From the NCBI RefSeq assembly GCF_000718025.1, contig NZ_JODS01000018.1, positions 62,001 through 126,000 of the forward strand: a stretch of DNA of 64,000 bases. Reading direction: 5' to 3'. A program made the translations under genes and the position numbers. Under the pieces are notes generated by a model. It saw only the letters and a program-made list of their open reading frames with translations. It was not told where the DNA came from and searched no databases. This stretch comes from Kitasatospora purpeofusca. GTDB taxonomy: Bacteria; Actinomycetota; Actinomycetes; Streptomycetales; Streptomycetaceae. Of this stretch, positions 15,583 through 23,252 are shown one piece after another; within the stretch, counting starts at the first letter, position 1, and the number at the start of each line of letters is the position of its first letter.

Positions 15583-17373
15583 TCAGCCGGTCCGGTCGCC
15601 GTGCCAGGAGCGCCACAGCCGGGCGTACGGACCGCCCTGCCGCACCAGTTGCTCGTGGCTTCCGGTCTCGGTGATCCGGCCGTCCTCCATCACCACGACG
15701 CGGTCGGCGTCGTGCGCGGTGTGCAGCCGGTGGGCGACGGCGACGACCGCGCGCCCCTCCAGCACGGCGGCCAGCGCCCGTTCCAACTGCCGTGCGGCGC
15801 GCGGGTCGAGGAGGGAGGTGGCCTCGTCCAGGACCACGGCGACCGGATCGCCCAGCACCAGCCGGGCGAGGGCCAGTTGCTGCGCCTGGATCGGCGAGAG
15901 CGGCGCTGCGCCCGAGCCCACCTCGGTGTCCGGGCCCAGTTCGCGGGCCCAGTCCCAGGCGTCGACCGCCTTCAGCGCGTGTTCGAGTTCGTGGTCCCCG
16001 GCGTCCGGCCGGGCGATCAGCAGGTTGTCCCGCAGGGTGCCGCGGAAGACATGGTGCTCCTGGGTCACCAGGGCGACCTGGCGCCGGAGTTCGGCCACCG
16101 GGAACGACGCCGTCGCGGTGCCGCCGATGGTGATGGAGCCGGCGGTGGGGGTGTGGAGTCCGGCCAGCAGTCCGGCGAGCGTGCTCTTCCCGGCGCCGGA
16201 CGGGCCGACGACCGCGATCCGCTCCCCGGCCCGGACCGTCAGATCGACGGAGTGCAGCACGTTCCGGCCCTCCCGGTAGGCGTGCGACACGCCCTTCAGG
16301 ACGATGTCCTTCCCGGCGCCCGGATCGCCCGGACCGCCCGGACCGCCCGGGCGGCCCGAGCTGCTCGCGCCCGACGCGGTCACGCCGCCCGCCTCGGAAG
16401 CGGGCCCGTGCACGCCCAGGATCCGGGCCAGCGAGGCCCCGCCGAGCTGCAGTTCGTCCATCCAGTACAGCAGCCGGTCCACCGGGCCGATGATCTGCTG
16501 CACGTACAGGGTGGCCGCCGTCACGGCCGCCAGGGAGACCCGGCCGTCGAGGTACAGCAGGCCGCCGATCAGCAGGGTGGCGACCACCGGCAGCACATAG
16601 CCGGTGTCGGCGATCGGCAGGTAGACGCTGCGCAGGTACAGCGTGCGGCGCTCGGCCGCGTAGGACTCGGCGATGTCCTCGTCGACCCGGGCGAAGCGGT
16701 GGTCGGCCAGCCGCAGCGCGTCCACGGTGCGCGCCCCGTCGACGGTCTCGCCGAGGCCCCCGGTGAGCCGGGCGTACGAGGCGTTCGCCCGCAGGTAGCC
16801 GGCCCGGGCCCGGCGCAGGTACCAGCTGGTCGACAGCCACAGGACGGGCACGGCGACCAGGCACGGCAGGACCAGCACCGGCGCGGTGAGGGCCACCGCG
16901 CCCAGCGTCAGCGCGACCGTGGCGAGCGCCACCAGGGTGTCGGGGACGGCGAGTTGCACGGTGCCGGTCAGGACGTCGATGTCCCGGGTGGTCCTGGTGA
17001 TCAGCTCACCGGGGCCGGCCCGCTCCACCATGGCCAGGGGCAGGGCGAGCACCCGGTCGACGAACTCCTCGCGCAGCCGGGCGAGGACCTTCTCGCTCAG
17101 CCGCAGCGAGGCGAGCAGCGCGAAGCGGGTGAGGACGGCCTGGGCCACGACGGCGGCGCCGATCGTCAGCGCGGTGCCGGTGGCGCCGTCCACGCCGCCG
17201 CCCCGGCCCGCGTCCTCGACCAGTCCGCCGAGCAGTTTCGGCGCGACCAGCCCCGCCGCGGTGGCGAGGGCGTGCAGCAGCAGCGAGAACGAGAGCTGTC
17301 CCGGGTGCCGGAGGGCGAGGCGCCTGGCGTACGCGCGCACCTCGCGGGGTGTCGCGACGGGCAGGGCGCTCAT
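15583..17373 (-). CDS. ABC exporter half-transporter B (catalytic nucleotide site, degenerate signature)
   Basis: A 596-residue type IV ABC exporter subunit: six-helix transmembrane domain (about 25-300), a Gly/Ser-rich linker (about 325-355) and an ATPase domain. Walker A GPSGAGKST (390-398), Walker B AVVLDEATS (512-520) and H-loop VAVAHRL (His548) are intact. The signature, however, reads LSPIQ (492-496) instead of LSGGQ. The partner gene upstream has the opposite defects, so together they make one complete and one dead ATP site, as in heterodimeric exporters. The start ATG at 17373 overlaps the partner stop as ATGA. Likely exports the PKS-NRPS product encoded upstream, or another hydrophobic molecule. 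Confidence 0.93.
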   Translation of the reverse strand: MSALPVATPREVRAYARRLALRHPGQLSFSLLLHALATAAGLVAPKLLGGLVEDAGRGGGVDGATGTALTIGAAVVAQAVLTRFALLASLRLSEKVLARLREEFVDRVLALPLAMVERAGPGELITRTTRDIDVLTGTVQLAVPDTLVALATVALTLGAVALTAPVLVLPCLVAVPVLWLSTSWYLRRARAGYLRANASYARLTGGLGETVDGARTVDALRLADHRFARVDEDIAESYAAERRTLYLRSVYLPIADTGYVLPVVATLLIGGLLYLDGRVSLAAVTAATLYVQQIIGPVDRLLYWMDELQLGGASLARILGVHGPASEAGGVTASGASSSGRPGGPGGPGDPGAGKDIVLKGVSHAYREGRNVLHSVDLTVRAGERIAVVGPSGAGKSTLAGLLAGLHTPTAGSITIGGTATASFPVAELRRQVALVTQEHHVFRGTLRDNLLIARPDAGDHELEHALKAVDAWDWARELGPDTEVGSGAAPLSPIQAQQLALARLVLGDPVAVVLDEATSLLDPRAARQLERALAAVLEGRAVVAVAHRLHTAHDADRVVVMEDGRITETGSHEQLVRQGGPYARLWRSWHGDRTG

Positions 17374-19118
17374 GCCGTCGTCACCTCCCTGGTGACGACG
17401 GCGCGGTAGCGGGCGTCGGTGAGCAGTTCGCCGTGGCGGCCCTCGGCCACGACCGTGCCCTCCGCGACGAGGACCACGTGGTCGGCGCGGTCGAGCAGGA
17501 TCGGGCTGGTCGTGAACACCACGGTCGAGCGGCCGCGCCGATGGGCGCCCAGCCGTTCGGCGATGCGGGCCTCGGTGTGGGCGTCGAGCGCGCCGGTCGG
17601 CTCGACCAGGACGAGTGTGTCCGGGTCCGCCGTCAGGGCCCGGACCAGGTTCAGCCGTTGCCGCTGGCCGCCGGAGAACTCCCGGCCGCCGGATATCTCC
17701 TGGCCGAGGCCCTCGGGCAGCGCCTCGACGACATCGTGGGCCGAGGCGGTGTCGAGCGCGCGCCGCAGCCGGTCGTCCGCACCGCCGTCGGCACCCAAGC
17801 CTGCTCCGCCGAACGCGCCTTCGCCCGCCCGCCCGTGCGGATCGAGCTGGCTGCCGAGACCGCCGGAGAACAGCCGGGCGTCGTGGTCCACGACCAGGAT
17901 CCGGCGGCGCACCTCGGCGAGCGGGAACTCGGCCAGTGGGGTCCCGCCGAGGGTGACCGGGGAGTCCACGTACCGGCCGAGCCGGTCGGCCAGCAGCAGC
18001 ATGTCGTCCGGGCGGTCGCAGGCCACGGCGACGAACCGGCCCGGTGGGATCTCCAGGCCCGAACCGGGGTCCCGCAGCGGCCCCCGCGCGGCCTCGGCGT
18101 CGAGGTCCCGGTCGCCCGAAGCGAGCCCCGGTTCCATCGCCAGGAGGTCGGTCACCATCCGGGCCGCGACGAACGCCCTGGTCAGCTGGTCGACCATGGA
18201 GGTCGCGCGGCGCAACTGCTCGGCGAGGAAGACGGCGTAGCCGTAGAAGGCGACCAGGGCCCCCGGGCTCATCCGGCCGGTGCCGACGAAGTGGGCCCCG
18301 AGCCACACGATCACGGTGACGAGGAGTCCGGGCAGCAGCAGCCGTCCGGCGGCCACGCCCGACTCCACGCCCGCGACCCGGACGCCCTCGTGGCGCACCC
18401 GCTGCGAGCGCTCGCGGTACCGGTCGGCGAAGACCCGCTCGCCGCCGATGCCGCGCAGGACCCGCAGGCCGTCGACGATGTCCACGGCGAGGTCCGCCAG
18501 CGCGCCCTGTTCCTTCCGCAGTTCGTGCTGCCTGGCGTGCAGCAGCCGCATCAGCGCGGCGACGGCCGCCGCCGACAGCGGTACGCCGACCAGGGCGACC
18601 AGGCCGAGCTGCCAGGAGACGGTCAGCATGACGCCGGCGACGACCGCGACGGACACCACGGCGCCGCCGCCGCGGGCGGTGCTCTCCAGGGCGGCGCCGA
18701 TCCGGGTGATGTCCGTCGCGCCGACACTCACGACGGTGCCGGCGGAGACCCGTCGGGGCAGCTCCGCGCCCAGCTGGGCCGTCCTGCGGGTGACGAGCTG
18801 CATGGTGCGGTAGGCGGCGCCGAACCGGTTGGTCACCGAGCAGCGGTCGCGCAGGGTGCCGGTGACGGCCTGGACGACGCCGAGGCCGAGCACCACGGCA
18901 CACCAGGCCACCAGCGCGCCCCGGTCCCCGGCGACGAGCCCCCGGTCGATCCCGCGGCCGATCGCGGCGGGCACGAAGGCCTGGGCCAGGGTGCAGAGCA
19001 CGCCGTAGCCGACGGCGAGCACCGCGGAGGCGCGGTGGGCGGCCGCGAGCCACAGCAGGTAGCGGCCGGGGGAGCCGAGCGCGGGCTCGCCCGGGTCGGG
19101 TTCGGGGAAGGGGCGCAT
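17370..19118 (-). CDS. ABC exporter half-transporter A (degenerate nucleotide site, intact signature)
   Basis: A 582-residue membrane-spanning ABC exporter subunit. The transmembrane domain occupies about residues 20-310. In the ATPase domain the Walker A position reads ACDRPDDMLLL (366-376), with no GxxGxGKS. Walker B is LVLVEPTGALD, where the catalytic Asp is Val but the Glu stays. The H-loop His is replaced (TTS at 536-538). The signature FSGGQRQRL (481-489) is canonical and would complete the working site of subunit B. It is the first gene of a two-gene operon with an ATGA overlap. A hairpin at 19266-19303 separates it from the biosynthetic operon, so it needs its own promoter in 19119-19265. 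Confidence 0.93.
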   Translation of the reverse strand: MRPFPEPDPGEPALGSPGRYLLWLAAAHRASAVLAVGYGVLCTLAQAFVPAAIGRGIDRGLVAGDRGALVAWCAVVLGLGVVQAVTGTLRDRCSVTNRFGAAYRTMQLVTRRTAQLGAELPRRVSAGTVVSVGATDITRIGAALESTARGGGAVVSVAVVAGVMLTVSWQLGLVALVGVPLSAAAVAALMRLLHARQHELRKEQGALADLAVDIVDGLRVLRGIGGERVFADRYRERSQRVRHEGVRVAGVESGVAAGRLLLPGLLVTVIVWLGAHFVGTGRMSPGALVAFYGYAVFLAEQLRRATSMVDQLTRAFVAARMVTDLLAMEPGLASGDRDLDAEAARGPLRDPGSGLEIPPGRFVAVACDRPDDMLLLADRLGRYVDSPVTLGGTPLAEFPLAEVRRRILVVDHDARLFSGGLGSQLDPHGRAGEGAFGGAGLGADGGADDRLRRALDTASAHDVVEALPEGLGQEISGGREFSGGQRQRLNLVRALTADPDTLVLVEPTGALDAHTEARIAERLGAHRRGRSTVVFTTSPILLDRADHVVLVAEGTVVAEGRHGELLTDARYRAVVTREVTTA

Positions 19119-19265
19119 AGCGGGAATCGGGCTTTCGTGCCGAGGGTGAGGCCCCGGACCGGCCAGGCGCGGGCGCCCCGGTGACCAGCAGATGCTACGT
19201 CACATACCAACTGTGGGCGACCCTTTAAGACCTGATCCGTTCCCCACGCGGCCGGGGAAAGGTAC

Positions 19266-19303
19266 GGCGGCCCCGCGCACGACAAGCGGTGCGCGGGGCC
19301 GCC
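19266..19303. terminator. Terminator of the PKS-NRPS operon
   Basis: Perfect 15-base-pair arms (19266-19280 and 19289-19303) with an 8-base loop, starting 14 bases beyond the formyltransferase stop on the minus strand. It marks the 3' end of the biosynthetic operon that begins at 31232, separating it from the ABC exporter genes. Confidence 0.8.
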
Positions 19304-19317
19304 CGGACCGCCGTGCC

Positions 19318-20019
19318 TCAGCGGTCGTGCAGTGCCCACCGGCCGCTCTCGACCCGGACCGTGTCGGTGCCCGGCAGGGCGATGAGCTCCGGCTTGAACA
19401 GCGGCGGCGCGTCCATCGCGGGCTCCCAGGTCGCCAGCCGCTCGTCCTGGGGCACCTCGATCCGCCGGTTCGCGGCCAGGTCGGCGACCACCTTCAGCAG
19501 CAGCCGCACCCCGAGCGGCGCCAGATGGTCCCGCCACAGGGTCTGCGGGGTCGAGCCCGGCGGCACCAGCAGGTGCTCCTGGGCCGCGAGCGGCCCGCCG
19601 TCCGTGCGCTCGGTGAGGTGGTAGACGCTGCCGCCGGTCACCTTGTCGCCGTCCCGCACCGTCCACCGGATCGCGTCCCGGCCCCGGTGCAGCGGCAGCA
19701 GGCTCGGGTGGTAGCCGATGGTCGCGACCGCCGCCCTGGCCCGGGTCCGGCGGCCGAGGAAGGCGTGCGAGTGCGCGGCGAGGATGATGTCCACCCCGTC
19801 CGGGATGTGCATCGCCCGCAGTTCCGCCGAATCCGTCCACGGGACGTCCCGGTGGTACGCCCAGGAGCGCAGCCGGTCCCAGGACATCGCGTCGCCCTCG
19901 TCGGACTTCCCCTTGCGGAGCCGGGGGGCGGCCGCGCCGACGATCTTGTGCCCCTCGTCCAGCAGGGCCTCCGCGACCTGGACCGCGAACGCCCCCTGAC
20001 CTGACATGTAGATGTTCAT
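19318..20019 (-). CDS. Formyltransferase-fold enzyme of the PKS-NRPS operon
   Basis: A 233-residue protein with the methionyl-tRNA/GART formyltransferase fold. GYHPSLLPLHRGRDAIRW (102-119) is the folate/catalytic loop and SVYHLTERTDGGPL (131-144) carries the catalytic Asp140. In known enzymes the triad is Asn-x-His...Asp. Here His104 and Asp140 are present but the Asn position is Gly102. The C-terminal tRNA-binding domain of true tRNA enzymes is missing, so the substrate is a small molecule. ATG 20019 has AGGAG upstream. It is the last gene of the operon, 38 bases after the P450, and may N- or O-formylate the product or a precursor. Loss of the Asn makes the chemistry uncertain. Confidence 0.8.
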   Translation of the reverse strand: MNIYMSGQGAFAVQVAEALLDEGHKIVGAAAPRLRKGKSDEGDAMSWDRLRSWAYHRDVPWTDSAELRAMHIPDGVDIILAAHSHAFLGRRTRARAAVATIGYHPSLLPLHRGRDAIRWTVRDGDKVTGGSVYHLTERTDGGPLAAQEHLLVPPGSTPQTLWRDHLAPLGVRLLLKVVADLAANRRIEVPQDERLATWEPAMDAPPLFKPELIALPGTDTVRVESGRWALHDR

Positions 20020-20057
20020 CCGCACTCCTGCGCTCACTGATCGGATGGTGGCCGGCG

Positions 20058-21356
20058 TCAGCTGTCGGCGGCCTTCAGTCCGGAGGGGTCGGGGGTGAAC
20101 CGCACCGGCATCGTGGAGAACCCGGTCAGGAAGTTCGACCGGATCCGCTGCGCCTCCTCGGTCTGCTCGAAGCCGGTGGTGAAGTCCCGCAGGGCGTTGA
20201 GCAGTTCGGCGATCTCCACCTTGGCCAGGTACGAGCCGACACAGAAGTGCGGACCGTAGCCGAAGGCCATGTGCTTGTTCGGCGCGCGGCCGAGGTCGAA
20301 CTCCCCGGGCCGGTCGAAGACCCGCTCGTCCCGGTTCCCGGAGGCGTGCCAGAGGGTGACGATCTCGCCCGGCCGCAGCCGGACGCCGTGCAGTTCGGTC
20401 TCCCGCTCGACGCTGCGCCCGAAGTGCATGGTGGGCGAGGCCCAGCGCAGCACCTCGTCCACCGCCGTCCCGACCTCGACCTCGCCGTGCTTGAACCGCC
20501 GCCACTCGTCGGGCCGGGCCGCCAGGGTGTGGAGGCAGTCGATCATCGTCAGCCGGCTGGTCTCGTCGCCGCCGATGATCAGGCTGTAGCAGTTGAGCAC
20601 CACGTCCTCGTCGGACAGCGGCACCCCGTCGATGGAACTGGCGATCAGCATGCTGATCACGTCCTCGCCCGGCGACTCGCGGCGCTCCTCGACGACGTCC
20701 ATGAAGTACATCAGGATCTCGTTGCGGGCCATTTCGGAGTCGACCTCGTCGACGTCCTCGCCGTCCGCCGAGAGCGCCGCCTTGGTCAGGCTCAGCAGGT
20801 AGTCCCGGTCCTCCTCGGGCACCCCGAGCAGGCTGGAGATGGTGGTCATCGGGATCCGGCCGGCGATCTCCTCGGCGAACTCGCAGGTGCCGGCCTCGAC
20901 CGCCTCCCGGATCCACAGCCGGGTGTTGGTCCGGACCGTGCGCGCGACCTCGTCGAGCACCCGCGGCGAGAGCACCCGCTGCAGGATCTTGCGCAGTTCG
21001 TGGTGCCGGTGCCCGTCGGTGACGGCCAGCATCCGGCCGGCCGCCGCGTCGCCGCCCTCCAGCAGGGTGACGAGCACATTGCCGCGCTCCGAGGTGAAGT
21101 TCACGTTGTCGCGGTAGGTGGCGATGATGTCCTCGTGGCGGGTCAGCACCCAGAACCCGCGCCGGCCGTCGACCGGCGGGTTCCAGTGCAGTGGCGCGCG
21201 GTCGCGCAGGGCGCGCCAGTACCCGTCGAGGTCGAGGGCGCGGTCGGCGAAGGTCGCCGGGTCGCCCAGGTCCACGGAGGCCGGGTCCATGTTGGCCAGG
21301 TCCACGCCGGCCGGATCCGCGGTGGCCGGTGCGGGTGCGGGGGTCGGTGTGCTCAT
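20058..21356 (-). CDS. Cytochrome P450 of the PKS-NRPS operon
   Basis: A 432-residue soluble P450. The heme loop is FGYGPHFCVGSYLAKVE. The I-helix reads IIGGDETSRLTM, with Gly-Gly-Asp in place of the usual AGHET, a form seen in several natural-product P450s. ExxR is EVLR in TAVDEVLRWASP, and VTDGHRHHELRKIL is the C-helix. The N-terminus is a disordered Pro/Ala-rich tail with repeated VDLANMDPASVDL-like text. The start at ATG 21356 lies two bases after the stop of the KS gene, so it is cotranscribed with the assembly line. It presumably oxidises the polyketide-amino-acid product or a carrier-bound intermediate. Electrons could come from the ferredoxin at 13.7 kb; none is encoded in the operon. 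Confidence 0.94.
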   Translation of the reverse strand: MSTPTPAPAPATADPAGVDLANMDPASVDLGDPATFADRALDLDGYWRALRDRAPLHWNPPVDGRRGFWVLTRHEDIIATYRDNVNFTSERGNVLVTLLEGGDAAAGRMLAVTDGHRHHELRKILQRVLSPRVLDEVARTVRTNTRLWIREAVEAGTCEFAEEIAGRIPMTTISSLLGVPEEDRDYLLSLTKAALSADGEDVDEVDSEMARNEILMYFMDVVEERRESPGEDVISMLIASSIDGVPLSDEDVVLNCYSLIIGGDETSRLTMIDCLHTLAARPDEWRRFKHGEVEVGTAVDEVLRWASPTMHFGRSVERETELHGVRLRPGEIVTLWHASGNRDERVFDRPGEFDLGRAPNKHMAFGYGPHFCVGSYLAKVEIAELLNALRDFTTGFEQTEEAQRIRSNFLTGFSTMPVRFTPDPSGLKAADS

Positions 21357-21358
21357 GC

Positions 21359-23143
21359 TCACCAGTCCGTGCGCCAGAACCGGCGGGGCCGGAACGGGTA
21401 GGTGGGCAGCGGCACCCGGCGCCCGGACTCCCCCCGGTGCAGGGCGCCGAAGTCCACCTGGCTGCCGCCCACCCAGGCGTCCGCCAGCGCGGCCAGTGCC
21501 CCCGCGTCGCCGCCGGCCGGCACCAGACCGTGGTCGGTGCGGCCGAAGGCGCCCGGGTCGGACGGCGGGGCGGTGGCCGTCGAGGTGACCGTCGTGCCGG
21601 CGGCGTCCCCGGACAGGGCCGCGATCAGCTCCTCGCGGCTGCGCACCACCGCCGCCCAGCGCCGGGCCATCACCTTGCGGCCGAGGTTGAGGCTGAAGCA
21701 GACGTCGTCCAGCCGGAGTTCCGGGTCGGCCTCCAGCCGGGCCAGCAGCCGTTCGCGCTGCCGGGCGAGCGCCTCGTCGTCCAGGGCGGACAGGGTGGCC
21801 AGTCGCGGGCGGCCGGCCGGCTCGGGCTCGCGCCGGGCGGCCTCGGGAGCCTCCTCCAGCAGCAGGTGGGCGTTGTAGCCGCCACCGCCGATCGAGGTGA
21901 TGCCGGCGCGGCGGATGCCGGCCTCCGGGTCCCAGGCGGCCGTCTCCAGCTGCGGTACGAAGGGGGTGCTGGGGAAGTCGAGGTCCGGGTTGACCTCGGT
22001 CAGGTTGATGGTGGCCGGGAGCGTCCGGTGGTAGAGCGCCAACGCGGCCTTCATCGCGCCGAAGCCGCCCGACACCACGCCGCCGTGGCCCACGTTGCCC
22101 TTGACGCCGCCGATCGAGGTGGTCCCGGTCTGCTTGCCGAAGGCCATGCCCGCCGCGTGCACCTCCAGCTCGTCGGTCATCGGCAGGCCCAGGCCGTTGG
22201 CCTCGTACATGGACACCGTCTCCGGGTCGACGCCGCCGACCTGCATCGCGTTGGCGATGCAGGCGCTCAGCCGTTCGGGCTGGGCCAGGCCGTACGCCAT
22301 CGCGCTGACACCGTTGTTGTTGACCGAGGAGCCCTTCACCACCGCGTAGACGTGGTCGCGGTCGGCGACGGCCCGGCCCAGCGGCTTCAGCAGCAGGGTG
22401 ACGACACCGCTGGACAGCGCGGTGCCGGTGCCGTTGGCGTCGAAGGGCCGGCAGTGGCCGTCCCTCGACAGGACGCGGTTCTCCTCCCACAGGTGGCCGC
22501 GGGGGTGCGGCAGCCGGACCATCGAGCCGCCGGCGATCGCCAGGTCCGTCTGGCCGAGCAGCAGCGACTGGCAGGCCAGGTGCACCGCGTAGTGGAAGCC
22601 GGCGCAGACCGCGGCGACCGTGACGGCCTCGCCGGTGAGGCCCATGTAGTACAGCGCGTTGGAGGTCATGGTGTCCGGCGACCAGGCGAGGCTGGCCTCG
22701 ATCGCCTCCGGCCCGACCGACACCCGGTCCGGCGGGGAGCTGTAGAGCGCGGCGGTCTGCGGGTTGTTGGCGCCGTACATGCCGACCTCGGCGGTGAGCC
22801 GGTCCGGGTCGTAGCCGCCGTCCTCCAGCGCCTCCCAGGCGCTCTCCAGGTAGAGCCGGTTCTCCGGGGTCATCGCGGCGGCCATCCGGTCGCTGATGCC
22901 GAACACCGAGGGGTCGAACTGGTCGTAGGTGTCGAGCACGCCGCAGGCCCGTACGTAGAACGGGCTGTGGATCAGGGTCTCGTCGACATGGATGTCGTCC
23001 TTGGCCAGGAAGGAGACGGACTCCCGGCCGTGGACGAGGTTGTCCCAGAACTCCTCCTTGGTGCGGGCTCCGGGGGCCCGCAGCGACATGCCGATGATGG
23101 CCACGTCACCCGGGTCGTAGTCCTGCTCCGGGCTGTCGGTCAT
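21359..23143 (-). CDS. Stand-alone non-canonical ketosynthase with AT deleted
   Basis: A 594-residue type I PKS ketosynthase-like protein. Residues about 12-432 are a full KS domain. The nucleophile Cys180 is in AAVCAGFHYAVH. The first active-site His is Asn316 (YEANGLGLPMTDELE for EAHGTGTxLGDPIE). The second His is kept as His353 in KGNVGHGGVVSG, but the usual EAA after it is lost. After the KS comes a KS-AT linker domain (about 445-515) and, without any AT between, the post-AT linker WVGGSQVDFGAL...RRVPLPTYPF. So it derives from a KS-AT didomain that lost the AT. It follows the A-PCP gene and precedes the P450. It may act on the PCP-bound dipeptide-like intermediate, for example by Dieckmann-type release, rather than chain extension. 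Confidence 0.9.
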   Translation of the reverse strand: MTDSPEQDYDPGDVAIIGMSLRAPGARTKEEFWDNLVHGRESVSFLAKDDIHVDETLIHSPFYVRACGVLDTYDQFDPSVFGISDRMAAAMTPENRLYLESAWEALEDGGYDPDRLTAEVGMYGANNPQTAALYSSPPDRVSVGPEAIEASLAWSPDTMTSNALYYMGLTGEAVTVAAVCAGFHYAVHLACQSLLLGQTDLAIAGGSMVRLPHPRGHLWEENRVLSRDGHCRPFDANGTGTALSSGVVTLLLKPLGRAVADRDHVYAVVKGSSVNNNGVSAMAYGLAQPERLSACIANAMQVGGVDPETVSMYEANGLGLPMTDELEVHAAGMAFGKQTGTTSIGGVKGNVGHGGVVSGGFGAMKAALALYHRTLPATINLTEVNPDLDFPSTPFVPQLETAAWDPEAGIRRAGITSIGGGGYNAHLLLEEAPEAARREPEPAGRPRLATLSALDDEALARQRERLLARLEADPELRLDDVCFSLNLGRKVMARRWAAVVRSREELIAALSGDAAGTTVTSTATAPPSDPGAFGRTDHGLVPAGGDAGALAALADAWVGGSQVDFGALHRGESGRRVPLPTYPFRPRRFWRTDW

Positions 23144-23218
23144 GGGGAACGCTCCTGCTTCGGTCGAGGGTGGTGACTCGGCGGGCGGTGCGGTTCGGTG
23201 CGGTGCGCGGTGCTTGTC

Positions 23219-23252
23219 GCTGTCCGGTGCGGTTCGCTGTCCGGTGCGGTTC
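23219..23252. repeat. Two tandem 17-base units at the stop codon of the A-PCP gene
   Basis: GCTGTCCGGTGCGGTTC occurs at 23219-23235 and 23236-23252; the second copy touches the stop codon at 23251-23253. More diverged CGGTGCGGTT copies continue towards 23185. Non-coding spacer between the A-PCP and KS genes. Confidence 0.75.
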
